From contig OY759970.1 in the NCBI GenBank assembly GCA_963662965.1, positions 868,001 to 932,000 of the forward strand: a stretch of DNA of 64,000 nt. The letters are read 5' to 3'. Origin of the DNA: DTWD01 sp963662965 (GTDB lineage: Bacteria > Acidobacteriota > Vicinamibacteria > Vicinamibacterales > UBA8438). Shown one piece after another: positions 1 through 8,406 of this stretch. The first letter of the stretch is position 1; each line of letters opens with the position of its first letter. Under the pieces are notes generated by a model, which did no database searches, was not told where the DNA came from, and saw only the letters and a program-made list of their open reading frames with translations. Both the position numbers and the translations under genes were made by a program.

Positions 1-1
1 C

Positions 2-1033
2 ATCGCGATCGTCATCCCCGGCTACATGGTCGTCATCATGTGTGGCTTCTCGCGAGCGTTCGAGGTGCTGCCGCCGGTGCTAGCGTGCGCGGTCGCGTTC
101 GCCGCCGTCCTGCTGGGCGTGTCGAACACCCTCGGCCCGGAGTTGGCCGCCATCCTGGCCGCGATCGCGGCGCTGGTGGCGATGGTCGTGGTGATGAAGA
201 GCTGGAAGCCGAAACAGATATTCCGTTTCGAGGGCGACACCGAGGCGACGGCGAAGCACCACGGGCACACGATGGGCGCGCTGATCTCGGCCTGGAGCCC
301 GTACATCCTGCTGGTCGCTTTTGTGCTGGTATGGCGCTTCCCGCCGATTCAGGCGATGCTCAACTCTCTCAGCGTCACGATGCAGGTTCCGCTGCTGCAC
401 GAGACGATCTTGCGTATCCCGCCGCTGACGCCAGAGCCCTCGCCCTACGGCGCCGTCTACAACTTTAATTGGCTCTCGGCCGCCGGCACCTCGTGCTTCC
501 TCTCGGCGTTCGCCGCGTCGCTGCTCCTGGGGATGCCAATCGGAAAGTTCTTCGGCGTCGTCGGTGACGTGCTCAAGCAGCTGTCGAAGCCGCTGTTGAC
601 GATTGCGTCGGTGCTGGCCGTCGCGTACGTGATGAACTACGGTGGCATGACGGCGACGCTCGGGCTCGCCTTTGCCGCCACCGGCGTGCTCTTCCCGGCG
701 TTCAGCGCGATGCTCGGCTGGACTGGCGTCTTCCTGTCCGGGAGCGACACCGCCTCGAACGCCCTGTTCGGCACCCTGCAGGTCGTTACCGCCAACGCGC
801 TCGATCTGAACCCGGTCCTGACCGCATCGACGAACGCGGCCACCGGGGTGATGGGCAAGATGGTCTCGCTCCAGAGCATTGCCGTTGCGGTGGCAGCGAC
901 CGGTATGGCGTCGTCGGAAGAAGGGCGGCTGTTTCGGACGACGCTGAAGCACAGCATCATCCTGATGCTCTTCATGGCGGTGGTGACGATGATCTTTGCC
1001 TACGTCCTGCCGCAGTTCGTGCCGAGCGTGTAA
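2..1033 (+). CDS. lldP: L-lactate permease, C-terminal part (5' end outside window)
   Basis: Lactate/glycolate:proton symporter of the inner membrane (LctP family). The reading frame is open from the first codon of the window, so the true start lies upstream. About 343 codons are present and the family is usually about 530-560 residues. Visible signatures are the polar-aromatic loop NFNWLSAAGTS, the segment GGMTATLG, and the late motif LSGSDTASNALFG, typical of this family, followed by several hydrophobic helices and a final helix ending VLPQFVPSV. The later neighbours (a second organic-acid permease, PQQ dehydrogenase) fit a small-organic-acid/sugar oxidation theme. Identification is firm; substrate preference between lactate and glycolate is not resolved. 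Confidence 0.9.
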   Translation: MAIVIPGYMVVIMCGFSRAFEVLPPVLACAVAFAAVLLGVSNTLGPELAAILAAIAALVAMVVVMKSWKPKQIFRFEGDTEATAKHHGHTMGALISAWSPYILLVAFVLVWRFPPIQAMLNSLSVTMQVPLLHETILRIPPLTPEPSPYGAVYNFNWLSAAGTSCFLSAFAASLLLGMPIGKFFGVVGDVLKQLSKPLLTIASVLAVAYVMNYGGMTATLGLAFAATGVLFPAFSAMLGWTGVFLSGSDTASNALFGTLQVVTANALDLNPVLTASTNAATGVMGKMVSLQSIAVAVAATGMASSEEGRLFRTTLKHSIILMLFMAVVTMIFAYVLPQFVPSV

Positions 1034-1101
1034 CCGAGGAGCAACGCCGCCAGGCGGGACGCCCACCCGCGGGGTGATGTTGATTCGACGAGGGCAGGCC
1101 G

Positions 1102-1457
1102 CTAGCTCTCGCGGGTGCCGGGAGCGAGACTCCGCACCGCCTCCTGCTGCGAGGGGAACGTCTGAATGACGTACGTCAGGCCGGCGACCAGCATTAGTTC
1201 TCGACCCGGTCGGTGAGGTTGGCCAAGTGCAGCGTGCCCCCAGCCTTGCGCACCGTCACCAGACCGCTCACGATTTCGCCCAAACAGGTGCTATCCATAT
1301 ACGAGACGCCGGCCATATCGATGACGAACTTGCCCCTCCCGTCATCAACCAGGGTGCTTACGCGCGCCACCAACGTGCCGTAGTCGTCGTTGCGGGTCAT
1401 CCGACCCGGCACGGCCAGGACCGTCACGTCGCCGATAACGTGTTCTTCAAGCCGCAT
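1102..1457 (-). CDS. STAS-domain protein (anti-anti-sigma-factor-like), frameshifted near its C terminus
   Basis: Small regulatory STAS domain of the SpoIIAA/RsbV type, which normally binds an anti-sigma factor or kinase. The intact frame starts at 1457 (MRLEEHVIGDVTVLAVPGRM) and carries the central strand-helix with MAGVSYMDSTCLGEIV, where the serine of MDS is the usual phosphorylation site. The frame stops at TAA 1194-1196 after 87 residues. The next frame continues at once with LMLVAGLTYVIQTFPSQQEA and ends at TAG 1102-1104, which is the normal end of a STAS domain and gives a typical length near 118. Restoring one C (AACCTA instead of AACTA) joins the two. So this is either a sequencing error or a real frameshift. 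It is convergent with the lactate permease and has no partner kinase nearby. Confidence 0.75.
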
Positions 1458-1494
1458 CGGACGTCACGCGGGTCGTAGAGTGCATGCGAAGCCG

Positions 1495-2427
1495 CTACCG
1501 CACGAATGCCGGCACCCGCACGAGCACATAGGTCACGTGCCCCCCTTCGGGCACCAGGTAGCCGTGCGGGGTCCGCGCCGGAATGTGCAGCACATCGCCG
1601 GCGGCCACAGGATACCTCCTTCCGCCATCGATCCCGCTGCCGAGGCTCCCTCTCCGGTCGAGCATCTCGCCGCCGACCAGCAACTGCCCCGCGCCGCTTT
1701 TCACGAAGACGATGTCGATGATGTCGTCGTGGATCTCGGGGACCCCGTTGGCGTCTCGGTGGATGTATCGAAACCGGTGCGAGCGCGTCGGACTCCCGTA
1801 GTCGGCGAGCGTTTCGCGAGCGGAGTGGTCCGGCCGGACCCGAACGGACAGCGCCTCGTGCCGTCGTTGGAGCTCCGCCGCGCTCCACATCGCAAATCCC
1901 GGTGGGTCGAAGTCGAGAACGGGTGCGTCATCAGGCACGACTGGATCAACCAACACCGGGAGCCGGACGAGCACGTACGTCACGTATCCGCCGTCCGGGA
2001 CCAGGTAGCGATGAGGGGTGTCAGCCGGAATGTGGATGACGTCGCCCGGGCCTACGGGATACCGCTCGCCCCCGGCAATGCCGGACCCCGTGTATTCGCC
2101 GTTGCTCCCCGAGCGGTCGACCATCTCGCCGCCCACCATCAAGGTGCCCTCGCCACTCTGTATGAGCACGACGTCCTCGATGCGCGCATGCTGCTCCGGG
2201 ACACCATCCGCGTCCCGCCGGATGAAGCGGAAGCGATGGGCGCCGCTCGGGTTGCCGTACACCGCCAGCGTCTCGCGGCCGGAATGGTCCGGGCGCATCT
2301 GCCTGGACAGCGCCGCGTTCCGCTCGGCCAACTCCGACGCGCTCCACATGACGAATCCGGGCGCGTCGGCCTGAAGGACGGGGAGCAGGGCAACGGCAAC
2401 GACAAATAGGCGAAATGTGGTGACCAT
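1495..2427 (-). CDS. secreted tandem-duplicated bicupin protein
   Basis: 310 residues with a short N-terminal hydrophobic signal (MVTTFRLFVVAVALLPVLQA). Two clearly homologous cupin modules follow, about residues 22-150 and 170-305. Each contains a W-S-A-x-E-L start, an RPDHSxRETLAxYG stretch, an LVGGEM(V/L)DR strand, a GGxRYPVxxGDV turn and an IPAxTPHxYLVP(D/E)GG histidine motif. The product is probably exported. The duplicated module is also present in diverged single-copy form in the cupin at 6779-7330. Enzymatic function is unknown; a metal-binding sugar or organic-acid isomerase/oxygenase is possible but not shown. The start is the first in-frame codon after the TATAAT box at 2488-2493 (minus); no strong Shine-Dalgarno is visible. 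Confidence 0.75.
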   Translation of the reverse strand: MVTTFRLFVVAVALLPVLQADAPGFVMWSASELAERNAALSRQMRPDHSGRETLAVYGNPSGAHRFRFIRRDADGVPEQHARIEDVVLIQSGEGTLMVGGEMVDRSGSNGEYTGSGIAGGERYPVGPGDVIHIPADTPHRYLVPDGGYVTYVLVRLPVLVDPVVPDDAPVLDFDPPGFAMWSAAELQRRHEALSVRVRPDHSARETLADYGSPTRSHRFRYIHRDANGVPEIHDDIIDIVFVKSGAGQLLVGGEMLDRRGSLGSGIDGGRRYPVAAGDVLHIPARTPHGYLVPEGGHVTYVLVRVPAFVR

Positions 2428-2487
2428 CGGGGAGTCCTGGGACGAATCCGACTGAGTCTTAGGCCCTACGGTAGCACCGACAGCCGG

Positions 2488-2493
2488 ATTATA
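2488..2493 (-). promoter_or_regulatory. -10 box TATAAT upstream of the bicupin gene
   Basis: On the minus strand the sequence reads CTATAATCCGG, a perfect sigma70 -10 hexamer about 60 bases before the bicupin start. The same CTATAATCCGG string recurs upstream of the hydratase gene (3333-3338) and the large membrane protein (56483-56488). Confidence 0.5.
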
Positions 2494-2526
2494 GAGTGTG
2501 CCTGGGAGGGCACCTTCTCCCCGAGC

Positions 2527-3315
2527 TCACGAGAACGACGCGGCGACCGAGCCGAAGATCGTCGACACGACCTCCACGCGCCCGACTGAGCCGCCCTCGC
2601 GTCGTGTGAGCGGAAGCGGCGGTCCCCAGGCGCCGGTCAGAATCGTCTGGCCACGCTCGAGCCGAAGGCCCTCGCGGACCAGTTCGCCGACCAACCAGGG
2701 AACCTCCTGCAACACGTCGTCCGGCCAACGCCGGCTGGACCACTGTCCCACGTTGCGTCCATCACACTCGACCGACAGGGACGTCGCCGCCGCCGTCGCA
2801 GGGGGCCGGACTCCGGAGGAACGCACGACACCAGCATGAATCGCGTTATTCGCGATCAGCTCGGGGCCTCGCTCGTCGCTGTGGAGCACGAGATTGTGGA
2901 GCTCGATGACCGTGAAGACCTGCTCGACCGCGGCCGCGATGGCGTGAATCGAGGCCCCGCCCGGGTCGACGTCATGATGCAACGTGACTGCAAATTCGCC
3001 TTCGATTGCCACATTGGCGAAATCGCTGGTCGCGAGGGCGACATTGTTCGCGTGTTGCTCGGTCGACCACAGCCGCCCGTAGACCGGATGCGACAGCCCG
3101 TGTCGTTGCTGATTACCGGCACACACGCACCCGATCTTGTACCCGATGAGTCGTTCGCCACGCTGCTCTCGAAGGTGGGCGACGTGCCGCTGTACGCGAT
3201 AGGCGTCGTGAATCGAGAGTCGCAATCCCTCGGCGAACGATGTGCCCGGATTGTGAGTGTCGTAGTCGCCCAACAACCGTTCTGCGAGCGTGGCGATGTC
3301 ATCGACTCGCGTCAT
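2527..3315 (-). CDS. 2-keto-4-pentenoate hydratase-like protein (FAH superfamily, MhpD type)
   Basis: 262 residues matching the 2-oxopent-4-enoate hydratase / 2-oxo-hepta-3-ene-1,7-dioate hydratase group, Mg2+-dependent enzymes that hydrate 2-keto-4-enoates in meta-cleavage pathways. Visible features are RLIGYKIGCVCAGNQQ near residue 57, the metal-binding acidic strand VAIEGEFAVTLHHDV, and AVEQVFTVIELHNL with NNAIHAGVVRSSG. It lies downstream of a TATAAT box 17 bases from the ATG, giving a very short 5' leader. No other aromatic-degradation genes lie nearby, so the physiological substrate is unknown. Confidence 0.75.
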   Translation of the reverse strand: MTRVDDIATLAERLLGDYDTHNPGTSFAEGLRLSIHDAYRVQRHVAHLREQRGERLIGYKIGCVCAGNQQRHGLSHPVYGRLWSTEQHANNVALATSDFANVAIEGEFAVTLHHDVDPGGASIHAIAAAVEQVFTVIELHNLVLHSDERGPELIANNAIHAGVVRSSGVRPPATAAATSLSVECDGRNVGQWSSRRWPDDVLQEVPWLVGELVREGLRLERGQTILTGAWGPPLPLTRREGGSVGRVEVVSTIFGSVAASFS

Positions 3316-3332
3316 GGTGGACCGACCGCCGG

Positions 3333-3338
3333 ATTATA
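3333..3338 (-). promoter_or_regulatory. -10 box TATAAT upstream of the hydratase gene
   Basis: Minus strand CTATAATCCGGCGG with 17 bases between the hexamer and the ATG at 3315. Transcription would start about 8-10 bases before the ATG, so the mRNA would be almost leaderless. Confidence 0.55.
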
Positions 3339-3390
3339 GATGGCACCCCGCCCCCGCCACGGGTCGAAAGTGCGATACGGTGAGCGTTCC

Positions 3391-4788
3391 ATGGAAATCG
3401 TTGGCGTCGTCCTATCGCTCCTGGGACTCATGTACTTCGCCTACCGGGGGATCAATGTCTTGGTGCTGGCCCCGGTCATGGCGCTGTTCGCCTGAGCGTT
3501 TCATGGCGATGCCCCGCTGCTGGCCTCGTATACCCAGGTCTTCATGCCGGCCCTCGGCGGCTATCTCCTGCAATATTTTCCCGTCTTCCTACTAGGCTCG
3601 ATCTTCGGGAAGCTCATGAGCGATAGCGGCGCTGCCGCGGTTATCGCTCGGTTTATCGCCAGACGGATGGGGGCCGAGCGGGGCGTGCTGGTGGTCGTGC
3701 TGGCTTGCGCCGTCCTGACCTACGGTGGCGTTTCATTGTTCGTCGTCGCCTTTTGCATCTATCCCGTGGCGGTGTCGCTGTTCCGGGATGGCGGCATTCC
3801 CAAACGACTCATCCCGGGCGCCATTGCCCTCGGGTCGTTCACGTTCACGATGACCGCGCTTCCCGGAACTCCGGCGATTCAAAACGCCATTCCGATGCCG
3901 TTCTTCGGCACGACGGCGTTTGCCGCCCACGGATTGGGCCTTGTCGGCGCCTGCGTCATGTTTCTGTTTGGGTGGCTTTGGCTCGACCGACGGTCCAATC
4001 AAGCAAAAAGCCGTGGCGAAGGATACGGCGAGCCGCTCGGTGAGACTGACGTGACCGGTATACCGGACGTCGCCGACGCCTCCACCGCGACCTTTCTGAA
4101 GGCGGCGACACCACTCGCGATCGTGCTGACTCTCAACTTGATCCTGTCCCGATGGGTCCTTCCCGCCATGAACACCTCGTATCTGGCCGAGGCGAGGTTC
4201 GGTGGGGTCACCGCGGAGTCGGTGCTCGGACTGTGGGCACTGATCGCCGCCATCTTCGTGGCGATCCTACTGCACCTGTTCCTCTACCGAAATCACTTGC
4301 GGAGCTGGGTTCAGTCGGTCAACGACGGCACCATGGCCAGCCTGCTTCCGATCTTCAACACGGCCTCGGAGGTCGGCTATGGCGCGACGATCGCCGCGTT
4401 ATCGTCGTTCGTCATCATCAAGAGCTCGGTCCTGGGCCTGGCGCCCCAATACCCCCTGATCTCCGAAGCCATTTCCACCAACGTCTTGGCCGGCATTACC
4501 GAGTCTGCCTCGGGCGGGTTGAGCATTGCCCTCGAGACGTTGGCGGACAGCTACGTTCAACTGGCCGCACAGGCCGGAATCGCTCCCGAACTGCTGCACC
4601 AGGTGGCCTCCATGGCGTGCGGCGGTTTCGATACCCTCCCGCACAACGGCGCGGTCATCACCTTGCTGTCCATTTGCGGACTGAACCACCGACAGTCATA
4701 TCTCGACATCGCGATGGTGGCGGTGGCCGGGCCCTTTGTCGCCACCGTCCTGGTGGTCGTGATCGGATCTCTCGTGGGAGGCTTCTAG
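3391..4788 (+). CDS. GntP-family organic-acid/gluconate permease with an in-frame TGA at codon 35
   Basis: Inner-membrane symporter of the GntP type, about 465 codons and ten or more hydrophobic segments. The start ATG 3391 gives MEIVGVVLSLLGLMYFAYRG, the usual N terminus of this group. The frame then meets TGA at 3493-3495 after VLVLAPVMALFA and continues in frame with AFHGDAPLLASYTQVFMPAL. The rest is intact, with the conserved stretches LTYGGVSLFVVAF, GSFTFTMTALPGTPAIQNAI and FDTLPHNGAVITLL. Relatives have an ordinary hydrophobic residue at the TGA position, so a nonsense mutation or base-call error is more likely than recoding. The stop at 4788 is one base from the convergent stop of the PQQ dehydrogenase. 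Internal restart at ATG 3544 is possible but would lose the first helix. Confidence 0.8.
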
Positions 4789-4789
4789 G

Positions 4790-6763
4790 TTACTCCTCGG
4801 GCAGCCGATACGCGATCAGCTCCCCCGGGAACCCGCCGCCGCTAATCGCCAGCACGATGTACTGCTGCCCCTCGTGCATGTAGGTCATTGGCGACCCCGA
4901 CGCCGCCATCGGCATCACCACCTGGCCGACGTCGGCACCGGTCATCTTGTCGTAGGCCCGCAAATACGCGCCTTCCTCACCCGACGGGAGGGTAATCGTG
5001 CCACCGCTCTCGCCCGCGATGACCAGCGTCTCGGTGATCAGCGTCCCGACCCGCCCTGAGCGACCGGTGCGCGGGATCTCCACGCCCTGCAGGAGCGGGT
5101 GGTTGCGAATGTTGTCGGGCGTCTCGCCATGGGCGACCTGCCACAGGATCTCGCCCTGCTTGAGGTCGATGGCGGTGATCCGTCCCCATGGCGGCTTGAC
5201 GAGCGGAATCCCGTCGACGTTGAGCGCCGCGTCGGCCGCCGGGATGCCCCGGGCCCGGCCACGAATGAAGTTCATGTCCGAGCGCTCGGGATCGTTGATC
5301 AACCCCAGCACCGTCATGTTCGTGAACGAATACAAGTAGGCGATGCCGGTCTCCGGATCGATCGACCCACCCGGCCAATTCGTTCCACCGCCGGCCGACG
5401 GGAGCATCAACGTTCCGATGACGCCGTTCGGATCCGACACCGTGATCGGCGTGAAGATCGGGCCGATACGATGCCGCCCGGCGATCTCCTCCGCCCGGCG
5501 CCGGATCTCCGGAGTGAAGTCGACCAGGTCGTCGAGACTCACCCCTTGCCGGTCGTACGCCGGCGGCTTGGTTGGGAACGGCTGCGTCTCGGACAACAAC
5601 TCGCCCGGCACCTCCGTCGCGGCGTCGACCGAACGCTCCTCGATTGGCCAGATCGGCTCGCCGGTGATCCGATCGAAGACGTACAGCCACGCCTGCTTGC
5701 TCGGTTGGGCCACGATCTTCCGCTCGACGCCGTCGATCATCACGTCGGCAATGATCGGGGCGCACGGAAAGTCCCAGTCCCAGACATCGTGATGGATCGC
5801 CTGGAAGTGCCACAGCCGCTCGCCGCTGTCGATGTCGACCGCTACCAGGCTGTCCGCGAAGAGGTTGTCGCCATGCCGATGCCCGCCGTAGTAGTCGTTG
5901 GTCGGCATCTCGGTCGCGAAGTAGACGATGCCCGCCTCGAGGTCGGCGCTGATCTGTCCCCAGACGCCGGTGTTGCCGGTGTAGCGCCACGAGTCGTTGA
6001 GCCAGCTGTCGTTGCCGAACTCGTCGTTGCCCGGGATGTTGTGGAAGATCCACTTGCGCGTGCCGGTGTTCGCATCGAAGCCGCGAACGTAGCCCTTGAT
6101 GTTGCGCATCGATCGGGGCGCGCTCCCCGGCAGATGCGCCGCGCCGACGACGATGGTGTCACCGGCCACCAGCGGCGCCGCGTGCAGGCCGGCTTCCCCG
6201 GTGACCAGGTCGATCTCCTGGTCGAAGTTCTGCTTCAAGTCAACGATGCCGTTGTCGCCGAAGGCCGAGAGCCGCTCACCGGTGCGCGCGTCGAGGCCGA
6301 TCAACCGGTAGCCCGGCGTGACGTAGAAAATCTCGCCGTCACCGCCATCGTCCCGGTACGCGAGGCCGCGTCCAGACAGACGGCGCGGCGCGGCGGCGCC
6401 ACGCTCACCCTCGTCGAGCCGGTGCATCCAGAGGAGCTCTCCGGTCCCGGCGTCGACGGCGATCACGTCTCGGCGCGTTCCGACCGTCGAGTAGACGATA
6501 CCGCCGACCATCAGCGGCGTCGACTCGAGATTGTACTCGGGATTCGGACCGAAGTTGGCGGTCTTCACCCGCCAGGCCACTTCGAGATCGTCGAAGTTCT
6601 CGGCGTCAATCTGGTCGAGCGGTGAGTACCGCGTGTTCTTGATGTCGCCACCGTAGCTCCGCCACTCGCCGTTCTCCGTCCCCTGCGCGAGGACCGGTGA
6701 CGCAATCAGACACAGCCCGACGAACGTAACCCCGCCGGCAAGGCCAATCGAACGTGCTGACAT
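4790..6763 (-). CDS. PQQ-dependent (quinoprotein) dehydrogenase, periplasmic
   Basis: 657 residues with a cleavable signal peptide (MSARSIGLAGG...VLAQG). The eight-bladed propeller is typical of quinoprotein glucose/alcohol dehydrogenases, with repeated W-motif blades. Visible motifs are GEWRSYGGDIKNTRYSPLDQ, IHHDVWDWDFPCAP, the PQQ-pocket stretch FTPITVSDPNG, and GGGTNWPGGSIDPETG. No haem c motif (CxxCH) is present, so it is a quinoprotein rather than a quinohaemoprotein. It oxidises a sugar or alcohol and passes electrons to the respiratory chain. The start is supported by CAGGAG 8 bases upstream. It follows the cupin at 6779 with a 15-base gap and probably forms an operon with that cupin and the alpha/beta hydrolase. 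Substrate cannot be read from sequence. Confidence 0.88.
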   Translation of the reverse strand: MSARSIGLAGGVTFVGLCLIASPVLAQGTENGEWRSYGGDIKNTRYSPLDQIDAENFDDLEVAWRVKTANFGPNPEYNLESTPLMVGGIVYSTVGTRRDVIAVDAGTGELLWMHRLDEGERGAAAPRRLSGRGLAYRDDGGDGEIFYVTPGYRLIGLDARTGERLSAFGDNGIVDLKQNFDQEIDLVTGEAGLHAAPLVAGDTIVVGAAHLPGSAPRSMRNIKGYVRGFDANTGTRKWIFHNIPGNDEFGNDSWLNDSWRYTGNTGVWGQISADLEAGIVYFATEMPTNDYYGGHRHGDNLFADSLVAVDIDSGERLWHFQAIHHDVWDWDFPCAPIIADVMIDGVERKIVAQPSKQAWLYVFDRITGEPIWPIEERSVDAATEVPGELLSETQPFPTKPPAYDRQGVSLDDLVDFTPEIRRRAEEIAGRHRIGPIFTPITVSDPNGVIGTLMLPSAGGGTNWPGGSIDPETGIAYLYSFTNMTVLGLINDPERSDMNFIRGRARGIPAADAALNVDGIPLVKPPWGRITAIDLKQGEILWQVAHGETPDNIRNHPLLQGVEIPRTGRSGRVGTLITETLVIAGESGGTITLPSGEEGAYLRAYDKMTGADVGQVVMPMAASGSPMTYMHEGQQYIVLAISGGGFPGELIAYRLPEE

Positions 6764-6778
6764 GGCAAGCTCCTGTAT

Positions 6779-7330
6779 TCACCGAATAACGGGATTCACC
6801 CATCCCGCCGGCAGCACCTTGTCGGGATCGGGACGGATACTCAGATAGGTCACGTGGTCTGCGATCTCGGTCCAGCCGTGAAAGACGCCGCCCGGAATGA
6901 CCACGATGTCGCCCTTTGAGACGTAGCGGCTGTCGCCACCGGTCGCCGTCGCTCGAAAGCTCTCACCGACGATCGTGGTGACAATGTCGTTGTCGGCCGG
7001 GATGTCGCGGCGGTCGCCCACGGTGCCACCGGTCATGAGCGTACCCCCTCCGGAGTAGATGTAATACACCTCCGTCACGAGCGAGTGGACGATCCCGACC
7101 GCCGGCCCGTCGTTGCGCTCGAGGGCATCGCGGTGCAGGATGCCGACGGCGACGTTCGACTTGCCGATATCGACCACCTTGACCTGACGGTCGACGCCGC
7201 CGTCCGGGCCGTTCTTGACCGCGAGGTACTCTTCTTCGGTCACGTCGGTGGCCGACGTGATCTGCGCGGTGACCGCCGGCGGCGACGCCGACACGACGGC
7301 GATGGCGAATCCGAGCACGCCCCTCTGCAT
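6779..7330 (-). CDS. secreted single-cupin protein
   Basis: About 183 residues: a signal peptide (MQRGVLGFAIAVVSA...VTAQ), then one cupin barrel with YYIYSGGGTLMTGG as the first cupin motif and KGDIVVIPGGVFHGW as the second. ATG 7330 is preferred over GTG 7336 because AAGGAG overlaps the stop of the upstream hydrolase and lies 5 bases before the ATG. The stop TGA is 15 bases from the PQQ-dehydrogenase start. The context suggests a role in processing or sensing the oxidised sugar product, but no function is known. Confidence 0.75.
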   Translation of the reverse strand: MQRGVLGFAIAVVSASPPAVTAQITSATDVTEEEYLAVKNGPDGGVDRQVKVVDIGKSNVAVGILHRDALERNDGPAVGIVHSLVTEVYYIYSGGGTLMTGGTVGDRRDIPADNDIVTTIVGESFRATATGGDSRYVSKGDIVVIPGGVFHGWTEIADHVTYLSIRPDPDKVLPAGWVNPVIR

Positions 7331-7339
7331 GTGCACTCC

Positions 7340-8196
7340 TTACGTATGGCGCTTCAGGAACTCCACCACGAGGCGATTGAACAGCTCGGGCTTCTCGTAG
7401 TAGACGGAATGGCCCGCCCCGGGCACGAGCGCGAACTCGGAGCTTGGCATCTTCTGGTGCATCGCTTCAAGCGCGGCCGGCGGAAAGATCGAGTCTTCCG
7501 CACCGACGACGAAGAGCGTCTGGACTTCGTAGTCGACGACCGGACCAATGTCGGTCGGCTCCGACAACAGCCCAGAACTGGCGGCCGGACCTCCACCCGG
7601 CGTCCGGTCGAGCGTCGACCGCTGGATCTCGCGATACAGAACACCAGCTCCGGCTCGCGCTCGCCGAACGTCGGGGCGAACGCGCCGCGTTGGGCGGGAC
7701 GGTCGGCCATCAGCCGTTCGACATCGGGGTCGGTGTAGCCACCGGGGGTATCGCACAGGACGAGGGCGGTGACCCGTTCCGGATAGGCGGAGGCAAAGCC
7801 GAGTGTCGTCCACCCTCCCATCGATTGGCCGACGAGCGAGACCTGTTCGATCTCGAGATGGTCGAGCAGTCCATGCAAATCATCGACGAAGGCCGCGCGT
7901 CCCGGCCGGTCGCCGATGTCTCGGGAGTAGTCGAAGCCGCGATGGTCGCAGGTCACGCACTGGAAGTGTTCTGACATCGCCGGGATCTGCCGCCACCAGC
8001 TGAAGTGTGTGCCCCCGGCCCCATGCGCCAAGACGACGGGTGGCCCCTCGCCGTGGACTTCGTAGTAGAGCTCAAAGTCGCCAAGGGAGACCGACGTGAG
8101 GAACTGCGTCTGCGCAAGGAGGCGCGGTGCGCCAGCCACCGCCAACGCGCCGGCCGACGCCTGCCGGGGGAAACGACGCCGATCCACGGGACTCAT
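7340..8196 (-). CDS. Tat-exported alpha/beta hydrolase, frameshifted near 7640
   Basis: The N terminus SPVDRRRFPRQASAGALAVA is a twin-arginine signal. The hydrolase fold follows, with HGAGGTHFSWW (oxyanion loop), DHRGFDYS, and the nucleophile elbow SLVGQSMGGW. The frame is good to EREPELVF (about 7642). The correct continuation is then in the adjacent frame, LYREIQRSTLDRTPGGG, through TLFVVGAEDSIFPPAAL (acid) and PGAGHSVYYEKPEL (catalytic His) to TAA 7340-7342. Adding one C (TTCCTG instead of TTCTG) restores a single protein of about 284 residues. The alternative start ATG 8205 is equally possible. It probably heads the operon with the cupin and PQQ dehydrogenase. Substrate unknown. Confidence 0.75.
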
Positions 8197-8277
8197 GCGG
8201 CCCATTGTAGTGATATGAAGGCCACGCGCGAGCGGAATCGTAGACTGGCGACTGCTTGCCCCCGCAAGCGTGGACGC

Positions 8278-8403
8278 GGTGCGGGTCGCGCATATCCCGG
8301 AAGAAACCGTCTGCCTTTGACGAGACGAAACACCCTGCCCTGAAAGCGGCACGTTGTTCCCCGAGGCGAGTCGGTTTCTTCCGGGATATGCGCGACCCGC
8401 ACC
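8278..8403. repeat. perfect 32-bp inverted repeat with 62-base spacer
   Basis: Arms 8278-8309 and 8372-8403 are exact reverse complements (core GCGCATATCCCGGAAGAAAC) with a 62-base spacer. The element starts 3 bases after the mutL stop and ends before the hydrolase start. The arms are far longer than an intrinsic terminator stem and there is no T tract. It could be a small non-autonomous mobile element, an insertion-sequence remnant or a large RNA hairpin at the mutL 3' end. No target-site duplication or transposase is visible. Confidence 0.9.
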
Positions 8404-8406
8404 TGC

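Noticed and set aside
3493..3495. Second selenocysteine candidate (TGA in the permease)
   Set aside because: The position is a hydrophobic membrane residue in relatives, with no redox partner and no convincing G-loop hairpin downstream.
8278..8403. Intrinsic terminator for mutL
   Set aside because: The stem is long but there is no T tract and the 62-base loop is too large; kept as a repeat instead.
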